Shown here one piece after another: positions 40,101 to 52,100 of a stretch of DNA of 64,000 nt. This DNA comes from Rhinopomastus cyanomelas (Eukaryota; Chordata; Aves; Bucerotiformes; Rhinopomastidae): contig VXBP01007139.1 in assembly GCA_013400115.1 (NCBI GenBank), positions 278,727-342,726 on the forward strand, written 5' to 3'. The notes beneath the pieces were generated by a model that did no database searches, was not told the origin of the DNA, and was given only the letters and a program-made list of their open reading frames with translations. The stretch's first letter is position 1. Every line of letters begins with the position of its first letter. Both the position numbers and the translations under genes were made by a program.

Positions 40101-43100
40101 CGATGGATTTGGGTTCTGGGTAATTTTGTACCTTTAGTGGCACCTCATGTTTATTGTACTTCGTGTTTTGATGGGGAGACTTGACAATGAAGTGGTCTGT
40201 GTTTCATTTTCTTTTGCATTCCAGAGGGGAGAGATACATAGGGACATGGCTTGATGATCACAAGCATGGACAAGGCATTGTAGTAACCCAGTCAGGTGTC
40301 TGCTATCAGAGGACATTCCATGCTGATAAAATGGTGGTGAGTATCCACCTTCAGTGGACTTTTTAGATTGATGGTACATCAAGGGCAAGGTTAGGGTTTC
40401 ACTTTGTAAACTTTGGGGAAAAATAGAAAGCAAGAAAATGTAATCACTGATATTTTACTGTGATGATGTTTTTGAGGCCTAGATTAAGTCTCATTTTCCT
40501 GAGGTGCAGGTAGGAACTAGTGCGAGACCATCACCACTACTGTCCATCAGGTCACAGTTATAGACTAGAACTCACAAAGTGCTATGAAGTTGTGTATGAT
40601 ACTTCATGGAATCACAGAGTGGTTTAGCTTGGAAGGGGTCATAGAGATCATCTAAGAGACCATCAAGTCTTTACCTTTCCAATATGAGCCTACCTATGAC
40701 AAGCTGGCTTGCCCAGTTCATTGAAAGTTTAGGTGTTGGTAGGGAAAGCTGAAGGGATTGGCATTGCTAGAACCAGCTTGGAAAGAAAAGCATTTCTTCT
40801 CATGAAAAATACGTGCTTAGAAAAACAAACAACCCCTTCCCCACTCACCAAATTAGGACAAAATGTTTAGCATGGAAACTTGGTCGGAAGGGCTTTCCAT
40901 AAAAACTCCCCTCTGCGGGGAATCCAAATTAAAGCTGTCTTGTGGTGTGCCAGCTGCCTGAGGCTCCTTGAACTTCAAAAGGCTTCCGGGTGGGGAGCAG
41001 TCACTTCAGGTTTCCTAGTGGAAAATTGGTAAGGCCAAGAAGCTTCCCTTGGAAACCTTTTGTTTTTGCCAGAAAGGGCAATTTCCATCAAGAAAACCAT
41101 TCCAGCGGAAAATGTGTTACAGCTCTCAAAGCAACCACATTTTCTGTCTGGTGTGGGATCTGTATAAACCTCCAGGCCCAAACTGCTAGAATCACAGAAC
41201 AGCTTAGGTTGGAAGGGATCTCAGAGATCACCTAGTTGTAACTGCCCCTGCCATGGGCAGGGACACCTCTCACCAGACCAGGTTGCCCAGAGCCCCATCC
41301 AACCTGGCCTTGAACACTTCCAGGGATGGATCAGCCACAGCCTCCCCAGGCAACCTGTTCCAGTACCTCAGCACCCTCACAGGAAGGAATTTCACCTAGA
41401 TTTCCCCTCTTTTAGCTTGAAATCATCCCCCTTGTCCTATCACTAGAGTCCTTCATATAAAGTGCCTCTCCAGCTTTTCTGTAGCCCTTTCAGGTACTGG
41501 AAGGCTGCTAGAAGGTTCCTCTGGAGCCTTCTCTTCTCCACGCTGAACAGTCCCAATTCTTTCATCCTGTCCCCATTAGTAGATGTCCTCCAACCCTCTT
41601 TGTCCTCCTCTGGTCGTGCTCCAACAGCTCCATGTTCCAGAATAATCCTCCCCTATTGGTATATATCATTCTGCATCTGCTCTGTGTCTTGTTCCTTCCC
41701 TTAAATGTCTCCTTAAATGGTTGCAAGGAGCTGCGGGAACTTGAAGGTAATGGAACAAGTTATTTTACAAATACTTCATTAAAGCCCCATTAAATGTGCA
41801 GGAAGGGACAAAGCTAATTCCACCCAGCAGCTGCCTTCCTCTTTTTATCTTAATCAGCTTGCAAAGAATGACACAACTGGCTGAGATCAGTTAAAGGTCA
41901 CAGGATTTGGAGGACCATGAGTTTGACCAGTATGGCAGTTCTTGGTACCTCTCCTTAAAATAGGAATCTGCCTTTTCTCCTCGTTCCATGAAAATGGATG
42001 TGGCAATGCTGTTGTTTAAAGCCTCCTGACCACCCAGGAGCTACCCAGCACTTGCCCTCTGTGCTGTTACACCTGATGAGTTGTCTCGAGGGTATCTCCT
42101 CCTGTTGAGCACTGCCATGCTGTATGGGGCTTTCAGAAAGGTTCTGAGAATCCCAGTCTGAGAGCTTGAATCCAGAATCCTGAATCTCAGCCCATAAGTA
42201 GTTCAGTTTCTAGATGAACTTGAGTTAGGTACAAAGTTCATCTCATATATTCACTGCTTCTGCTTTCAAATGAAGGGCTCTGGGATCCTGCTCTTGGAAG
42301 ATGACTCTGTTTACGAAGGGAACTTCACGGAAGATCTAACATTTGTTGGAAAGGTAAGCACTTCCTTCATCTCAGCCTTGCTTGCCTTCCAGAAGGACTG
42401 ACAGATGCATCATCAAAGTTCATACCCTCCTGTTCCACTTCCCCCAGTCTCCCAGAAGATAGCATTTTCCTGGGGTTTGTGGGTTTTTGCTTCCTGTTGC
42501 AGCCTCACTCGTGGCAGGAAGGCTGCAGTGAGAGCCTTCAAGTAGCAGGGGGCTTTGTGTGTTTGTTTTGGCCTCCACTGTTGTGTTTAGGCTGAGGGTT
42601 TGGGGATTTTGTTGTGTGTGGGACACTTCTGGCTGTGCTTCAACAGCTGCAGTTGGGAAGGGTTTTGTGTTCTCAGAGCAAACGTTTTAGCCTTTGTAGT
42701 GGTTGGGGCCACGGGAAATGATGCATGAACCAACCGTGGCTGCATTACCGGTGTTACGCTGCTGTAACTGAGACGTTGGCACAGCTGAGGCATCTTGGAA
42801 GCTTAATTTCACAATCCAGACACTGCCCCAACACATCGAACATTTTGTAGTCAGTCTTTAAAAGAAATACCTGCTCAAAGTGCTCATAAAGTGACCTGCT
42901 GCAGGGAAAACGAGTCCTCCTGCTTGTTACCATCAGTGTGGTGAGTCTGACAGGATCTGTGTGGTTGTATCACACCAAGTGGATGTCAAGAGAGACACTT
43001 GCTAATGATTGCTAATGAGCCTTGTCACTTACTGACTTGTCACGAGGGGAAGAACTTGTCATCATCTTCCTTGGTGTGGAGTCGTGTGGTGGATTTTGCA

Positions 43101-46100
43101 AAGACTGATTACGGAGCTCAGAAACTGCACCCTCTAAAATGAATGTTCAGTTGGAGCAATTAGTCTGGAAAAGTCTGTTGTTTGCCTCTCTAGAGATGGT
43201 GTCCCCTCCTACTAGCCACGAGGATTTCAGGCTTGTATTCAAATCCAGGCTGGTTTCAGTACTGTTTGACTTTGGGTTTGGTTTAATTAAAAACCTTAAG
43301 TTTGAGTCGAGCTACTGTGTGTTTTTACCTCTGTATTTGCCTCAGAGACGTTAAGGTTTTTCTTGGTAGCAGCAAACCTCTTGAAAGCATCTAAGGTGAC
43401 ACATCCCCTTACCTGTGAGGCCAAACTCGCCAATGGTTTAAACAAGTGGAGGAAAAACAGGGCAGAAGTTGGAGTCCCATCTGTTCAATCTCCATTAGAA
43501 ATAACTGTTGTCAAATTTAAGCCAGAAAACAAGACACTGGGTATTTGAGAAGTGCAGTGTGAACGTTTACCTCTGTGGCTGCACAGTCTTTCTCCTCCAG
43601 AATCCCTATCTGTGTCGTCCCACAGTAAGGACATGTTTTCTCTGGTGACTGTCACCTTAATGACCCTATTGCTTTGAAGGCTGAAGGTGTTCACCTCCAT
43701 GCTGGAAGATGTTCTTCGTTGCTGTCGCTGTTGAAAAGAGAATTTGAGATCTCGGTCCAGCTTGTTTCCTCTTGCTAATGAGATCTTGGCAGAATAACCC
43801 TTTCCTTCTCTGTCTCAGGGAAAGCTCTCCTTTGCCAACGGCTTCATTCTGGAGGGAACCTTTACCAACAAACTGGGCCAAGGCTTGCAGACACACGGCA
43901 TCCTGAACACGTCGAACGAGCAGCTGGATGACCGGATAACCAAAGCGTGAGCAGCAGCTGCTGACTTCTTGGCTCGTGGCTTGTAGTTTGACTCTTCTTA
44001 AAAGAGCACTTGACCAAACCCTACAGAAAGGGTAGTGGGTAGTGCTCCATGTGGAGGAAGGTTGTGGAGCCAGGATCAGAGCTTCATGGGGTGCTGATGC
44101 TGCTTTGGCAGGCAGTGGTGTGGTTGCAGAGCAGGAGTAACTGAGCTGAAGCTTCAGCTCGCATTGTTTGGCATAGATTTGTGGCCCTAGGGCTGAACCC
44201 TGCAAAGGGATGCTCTGGTTGCCAGGCTGGAGGGCCTGTGTTCAGCCAGTTTAAACTAAATAAGGACATTTAGTGGGGAAACAAGCTGCTTGTCCCCTGA
44301 GGAGCATTCCTCTCCCAAAAACCAGCTCCATTCCCTCTTCTTTCCACTTCAAAACATTTCAGTCCATCAGAGTTTGTTGTAGAAGCAGCACTAGATACTG
44401 GTGTTTGTTGCTCAACTCTCTTCTTGCTGTCAAAGTCTTTCCCGCAGGGTTTCAGTTGAAATAAATAATCTAAATTGAGAGACATTCATAAATGGAGCAG
44501 AAAGCTTGGGATCAGCTTACTAACGAAGATTCACATCCTTGTGACCCAGGAACTTTTCTTAATCTAAAGTACCTTGTTGTCAGCACAATAGACTTGTGTT
44601 GCCTTTCATCAGATTACCAGTCAGGTGCTGCCATCCTTCTCTGCTCCCATAGTTCTTATGTTACTATCTGGAGAACCTTCCATATGTGAAGGTGAAGTCT
44701 TGAAATAATTGAGGAAGGATGGAGAGCAGCCTAATGCCTTGTTATGTTTTGCAGTCAGCTGGGTCTCGAGGAGTTTCCAGTAGAAAAGAGATGGAAAGGA
44801 ATCTATGACCAGTTCCTAGAGTTCATCCATTCTGGCTGCAAAGAAGAAATGGAGGAGTCTTTCACAGGCTTCCACATACAGACAAGCAAGGAGCTGCGGA
44901 AGTCTCAGGAGTGCCTCTTCTGCCAAAGGTGTGACTATTGCTTGTCCCTGCTGCAGTGGAGGAGGTAGAGTTTGGGTAGAGAGGATGGTGGTTTAGGTTA
45001 AGATCTGCCATATCTTAAAATTAGGAATCCAAGTATTATCGAGTGGTTTTGCTCAAAGACTCACAGGATTGTTTAGGTTGTTAAGACCTTTTAGACCACC
45101 AAGTTCAGCTGTTCCCCCAACACTGCCAGGTCACCACAAAATCATGTCACTCACCCAGCATCTTTTTCAACCACTTCAGGGACCGTGGACTCCGCCACTA
45201 CCCTGATCAGTCTGGGCCAGGCCTGGACAACCCTTTCAGAGAATAAGTTGTTCCTTGTGGCTAACCTGTACCTCCCCTGGTACAACTTGAGGCTGTTTCC
45301 TCTCATTCTGATGTTTGTTCTCCCTGGGGAGATCAAGCCCACCTTGCTCCAACTCCTGGATTTCAGGGAGCTGTGAAGAGTGAGGTCTCCCTTGAGCCTC
45401 CTTTTCTCTGGTTCAGCCCTTCCAGTTCCCTCAGCTGCTCCTCAAAGCAATGGTGCTCCAGCCCCACCTCCATTGCCCTTCTCTGTCTCTGCTTCACCCT
45501 CTCAATGTCTTTCTGGCAGTGGTGGTCCCAAAAACAGGAGACAGGACAATGAAATATGAGCCTGGATTTAAGGTCATGCTGTTGAGACTGATTATTTTAA
45601 GCATGGATTTGATTAATGTAAACATCTGCAGTGACACAGCCACTCCTGGCTACCCTTCTATTTGGGAAGCTGACACCATCAGCTGGTGCAGAGCAAACTC
45701 CCCTCCCTTTAAGAAGCCATCTAAGATCAGACAAGCACGTGCAGGACATGACCCGTGCTGGTTGTAAGGGGAGCCAAAGGCAATGAAGGTAGATGACTAT
45801 AGATGGTGTAAGCCAGTGGACAAATTCCACTGCAAAGGGTAGAGAAAAATTCACTTGTTCTAGCAGTCTTATTTGCCCCCTTGGTATCTACCTGCAACAC
45901 CCATTTGGATTTACCCCACTGCTTCCTTTTGTGGCTTTCCTTCATCACCTCTCATCTTTCCAGGGGTTCTGAAGATGTGTCCTGGAAGACAGAAGATATT
46001 CTCGAAGAGCTTGTGCAGCACCAGGGGCTGGAGTCACTACAGAGTTATTTAGAGAAGGTGAAGTTTTAAACCATAATGATCCACATCTGTCCACCAGACA

Positions 46101-49100
46101 TAGAAACTGGTCACAGCAGCTTTCTGTTGCTTTCTCTTAGCACGTGTGACATTGCTGCTGCCTTCAAGAATCTGTACATTGTATTTGAATACCTGTGCTT
46201 GTGAAGAAGACAGTTTGCCTTTGTGATGTGCAGTCTCTCATCTTGTGTACAGATACACAGATCAGGAAGTGATGACAAACCTTCACTCATGGTTCTCAGA
46301 CCATGTCAGGGAGTAACCAGCCACTGGAAATGATTCATAAACTTCTGCCCACTACTAGTGGTTGTGTTTTGACTCATCCAGCTTCTCCCTGAAGCATCTT
46401 TTGTGCCTTCTCTTGAATGCTGCAGCAGATCTCATCAGAGCAGCAATTCTGCCATGTGCAGGGGGGAGAATGCACTTGTGACAGCAGAAATAGACCAGAG
46501 TTAGAGTTGATTATCTCTAGGCTTTTTCTCCTTTGCTGACAAGAGAAGGCTGGGTGGCCTCTCTGCGTTATTCTGTGCTAATGGCCAGGGCTGACTTGTA
46601 AAATGTAATTCTCTTCTGTTGTGCAGGCACTGAAGTCTTCCCTGCACCCTCTGGGAAAGCTGCTGAAGGCCTTGATGATAGCTTTTCAGGCAACATACTC
46701 TGGGATTGGGGCCAACAGACACTTGCTGACTATGGCACAAGAGGAAGTCAAGTACTATGCAAAGAAAATATGGGAGTTTTACCAGTAAGTCAGGCAGGTG
46801 GTGTCCTTCCAATTGGTGTGAGCTCAGAGGGGCTTGTGGAGTAGAGCATTGGGATCATTTTGATGTGGTAGAGGCCCCCTGATTGAGACATTCAATGTCA
46901 AGCTGGACAAGGCTCTAGTTTTAGTTGAAGTCCCAGATCACTGTAGAGGGTTAGACTGGATGACCTAATAGGTCCCTTCCAGCCCAACACATTCTATGAT
47001 TCTTTGAGCTGATTTATTTCATAGAATCACTGAATGTGCTGGCTTTGGAAGGGACCTCCAAAGGTCATCTAGTCCAACTCCCTGTAATTAACAGGGACAT
47101 CTCTAACTAGAACAGATTACTCAGACCCTGACCTTGAATGTCTCCAGGGATGGGGCCTCCACCACCTCACTAGGCAACCTGTTACAGTGATCTACCACCC
47201 TCAGATTTCACAGGATGTCTCTTGGAAGAGTTGCCTCAGAGTGGAGTTAGGTAAAGAGTTATTTGCCATAGCTGAGATCATAGAGACTTAGGAAACCTTA
47301 CTCCTGTTGTTTCAAGAGGCTTTAACGTGACTTAAATCTCATTGACTTATGGCAGCTCAATGAGCTGTTGCCCATCACAAAATTTCATTTAGACCAGCAC
47401 AAATATCAGCAGCAAAACGTCACGGAGCAACAAGAGCAGCCAAATATATCAGGGCACACAGCAGGGGTGTTTGATATCCATGTGTGAATGAAAAATAGCT
47501 TGATGTTCTGTGGCAGGGGTATTGGACTAGATGATCTTTCGAGGTCCCTTCCAATCCCTAATGATTCTGTGCCTCAACAGGAGTTAGGACATGCAGTGTA
47601 AATGTGCTGCTGAGACTCAGCTGATGTGGGAAGTGATTAAAAATGAAGGTGTTCCATTGTGTGGTTGCACCCATGTGTAATTCAGGATGGCTGAGCAGCT
47701 CTCTTGTGAATAACTAATTATCCTCAAGGATGGAGGGAACTAAACCTTGGTTCTGCTTCTCTTCTAGGGGTTTGCTCCATCTGGCGCTGGAACAGAAAGG
47801 CCAATTGCCTGCCAAGTGTGTGGATGGGGGTACAAGGTTTGTGTAGCCACTGTTTGGTTAACTTTAAGCTGCAGGGGGATGTATGTAGCCACACCAGCAG
47901 TTTGGTGGTTTGTGAGACCACCATGTGCTTTGTTTTAGTCAGAGGAACCTGTCCATTAGAGGGATGATGGGTGATCCAGGAGTTTTGGGTGTAGGAAGAA
48001 GCATTTTTGTTTAGCTCTTCTTATTTTGTCTGGAATTCTCTTTGCTGTGCATCCACCTGGGGTAAATGAAGCTCAGTGGTTGGTGGGATAGTAAGCAGCA
48101 GAAAAAGGGCTTTACTTCAATTTATTTGGTCTTTATCACTTAACAAATAACAAATGCTCTACTGAAAGAGCTTAGAAAGAACAGTAAGTCTCTGATGCTT
48201 CAGGTTTCTTCAAGTGGCTAAGGAGATCTTGTGGAGCAAGTACCCTGTCATGTCCTACAGCATAAGCATCTTCAGCTTGTGGCCACACACATGGAAATCA
48301 TGGAATCATTAGGGATTGAATGCTAGATAGATCACTGCAGTCTGGTTATGACACTGAACTCGAAGGAGGAGGAAGGAGGGGAGGACAAGCAGAATGCCTT
48401 TCAGTCACAGAAGCTGCTCTTCCACTATGTGCTGTGTGGCTCTTGTCAAGGTTTAGGTCTCACTGCAGGACTCTGCATTGCTTTCCTCTGCCACAGTGAC
48501 CAGAAGGCATGCAGTGTGGTCCTGCCACTGATCTTGCCATGCTTCTACCCTGAGCTTTTCATGCTCTACATGCTCTATCATGAAAGAGAAGATGACCTCT
48601 ACTGCCAAGGGATTGTGGACCTCAGTCTGTTTCCTGACATTAAGCTGTTGGAGTTTCTGGATGTGCAGAAGTAAGTGACAGTTTTGTCATCCTAGGATGC
48701 AACCCCATGGCACCAATGGGGAAGGTGGCAGCTGGGGAAACTCTCATGGCACAGTAGAGCAGGACATATGTCCTGTCATGGAGTAGCTGCAATACTTTTT
48801 GGAAGGACAATGTTGACTAGTAGAAAGCTAATCCTGCATACACTAATTTTCATTTTTGTGTAGAGAAAATCCTCTTCTAGCTCCTGGATTTCTGTAGCTC
48901 AGGACCAACTAGTAAGTTTCTAAATCTGTCTTAGAAAGGGCTGTAATCCACTCAGTGATATCTACTGTAACAATGTGGACACAGAGTCTTAAGACAAGGG
49001 AAAGGCCAGATGTCCTTCCTCCACTCCTGCAGCTAGATCCATCTTTGGAAGTGACAGGTGAGGATTCAAGAGCTTTTCATCATCTGCAGCTCCACAACTT

Positions 49101-52100
49101 AAGCAGAGTAGTGGAAGACCCAGAGTCTCACTGTGGCAATTCGATTCAGTCTAGACTCAGTGAGAAGATTTGAACCTGAAAGTACTCTCCTTTGAAGAGT
49201 ACAGGGACATCTGAGTAAATCGAACCTCACCCTCAGGTTAATAAGTCTGAGGTATTAATTATCCTGTAGCAATGTAATGAGATGACCAAACAGCCTCATG
49301 AACCCAGACAACGTTAGCAATATCTTGAATGAGGAGATAGAAAGTCAGAACTGACTTAGAGTGAAGTTAAGACATGGACGTCTACCTTCTGAATCTTCTC
49401 TCTCTAATCTCCTTCTAGACACCTCTGGCCTCTGAAGGATCTCACCCTGACAACCAACCAGGTGAGAAACAATAGTAAGAGCTTTGTTGTGTTAGTGAGA
49501 TGGTGTTTGGACTATGTGGTAGTGCTGGCTAGTGATGGAGCTCCAGCTGTGCAACTGTAGGGCAGACTGTACATGGAAATCAGAGCTACATGACATGTGT
49601 TGATTAATTGTGATCCATAGCTGCCACACAGGAATTCCCATGGATGGGAATTGCTTTGTAGTCATAGAATCATCTGATGTTTTGGATCGGAAGGGACTGT
49701 TCAAGGTCGTCTAGTCCAACCTCCCTACAGTGAGCCAGGGACATCTTCAACCAGAGCAGATTGCTCAGAACTCCAAGGTCCAACCTGATGTGGAACGGCA
49801 ACCTCAAGGCAACCTGGGCCTGAGTCTCTGCACCCTCAGCATCAAAGATTTCTTCCTTCTATTCAACCTGATTCTCCATCTTTTAGATTAAGATTGTCAC
49901 CCCTTTTTCTGTCACAAGAGCCCCTGCTAAAAAGTCCTTATTCATCTTTCTTATTGGCTTCTTTAAGCACTAAGGTTTACATGGAGCCTCCTCCAGGCTG
50001 AACATCTGTAACTATCTCAGCCTCAACTCACAGCAGCAGGTTCCCCTCTCAGAACAGCTTCCTCTGGCCCTGCTCCACCCGTTCCAGGTCTCTGCTGTGC
50101 TGAGGACCCCAGAGCTGTACTCACCTTGATGGTGTCTCAAAGACCTTTGTGTTCAGAGTGGCACAGCAGACATCTAAGTATGTAGACAGAACACTGTCTA
50201 CAACAACCTTATTTCGTCAGCAAACAGGCTTGTTTTGGGTCCACTGGCTCTGGAGAGATGGTCCTACCAAGCACAACTCTTTGTCTCTCTTTCAGAGGCG
50301 GTCTCTTATCAAAGACAAGTGTTTCCTGTCCGCCACAGAGTGTTTGCAGAAGCTCATGTAAGTCCCTGTCCACCTCTGAGTGGCAAGTGGGGATGTTTAG
50401 TTTTATGGGAAATATGTTTGCAGAAATTTGTTTCTGGGCCAGCAAGATCATTTAAAGACAGTTTATGATATTATTTCTGTTTGCAAGTAGTATCTATAGT
50501 TCTGTTGCTTGTCTCTTGAGCTGTGTGGTGGAAACATCTTTGACGTGGCTGTTTTTACACTGACAGCACCACAGTGGATCCCAGAGAAAAGCTGGTGATC
50601 CTCCAGAAGACGTATGAGGAGATAGAGAGCACAGTGTCTCGGGTGGTAGAGAAGGACTACAAGCTCCCCATGGATGACCTGTTGCCCTTGTTGATGTATG
50701 TTGTATCCCGAGCAAAGTAAGTGGAATGTTTTTATTTCCCTGTCTCATTGTTGTGTGTGACCTCATCAACCACACTGCCAGGACAAATAGTCTATGAACC
50801 CACCACCAAAAGCCACAAGATTTTTAACATGCTTTTTCCTGAGCTGTTTTGGGACTTCAGTTGGTATGTGCTGGTGTTGGCCGTGGTATCAAGTGGCTAA
50901 TGACTTTCTGAGTGTCCATCTCTTATGTGAGATGACAATTCAGGGTTGTCATGGGAAATAGGATCCTAATAACATCTCTGAGCACTGTAGAAAACAGGAA
51001 CGTGAAGCCTCTGAAGGCCAATTACTGCTGCTTTCAGGGCATCATCTCCACAAAGCACATCTTCTGTTTCCCATTCAGTGGGGCATTGTGATGTAGTTTG
51101 GAGACCAGGAAGGTCTTTGACACTGACCATCTAATAATTAGACTTTTCCTGTGTGTGATAAGATCAAGCTGATGCAGAAGGAATCAGCAATGGACTTCTA
51201 GATCTTCTCTCCATAAACTCATTGCAAACATAAACCCAGAGGCATCAGTGCCCAGAGATTTGTCACAGTCGTGATATCTCTCTTTTTTTGTCTTCCCCAG
51301 AATACAGCACCTAGGAGCTGAAATCCATCTGATTAGAGATTTGATGGACCCCACCAATCAAGGAGGACTCTATGACTTTCTGTTGACAGCACTGGAGGTA
51401 AAGAAATGTTCTTAGAAGTGACAGTTGTGAGCTGCCTAAGTCTTGAGTAGCAAAGTGAGCTGTAACACTCTCATTGAGCTTTGGAGGGCTGTTGTTTTGC
51501 CTAGCAGGGGTTATTCAGCTTCTAGCCTGCAGAACAGGTTTGTCTTCAGTTTATAATCACAGAATTGTTTTGGTTGGAAAAGACCTTTGAAATTGTTGAC
51601 TCCAACCATTAGCCTAGCACTGCCANCATTTCACATTAGCTTGGAGAAAAGGAGACTGAGGGGTGACCCCTTTAAAGAGACCCAGCTCCCTCAGCCTTTC
51701 CTCATAAGGAAGGTGTTCTACTCCATCATCTTCATGGCTCTGTGCTGGGCTCTCTCCAGCAGTTCTGTGGAGGGGGAGAAGAACCTCTCTTGATTTCCTC
51801 TCTCTGGGGAGTAGAGGTTGACCTCCACTTTGCACTGACCTGCATTTCAGGAAGTTGTTTAGAGCAAGGAGGTCTCCCATGAGACTTTTACTCTCCTTTT
51901 CTTCAGTTCCCTCAGATGTGCAGATTAAGTAAATTCTCTAACCTTCAGGGCAGCAGACACATGGTCTGCAAAAGACCTGATTTTTGTCCCCAGGTTCCTA
52001 AACTTCTCCTTAACGGGTTGCTCTGTTTCTTTGCCCAGTCGTGCTATGAACACATACAGAGGATGAGACTCAACCAGAGAGAGAACTGCCATGTGTCCCA

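Noticed and set aside
43666..44205. 179-codon open frame on the minus strand
   Set aside because: It is the antisense shadow of ALS2CL exon 15 and adjoining introns.
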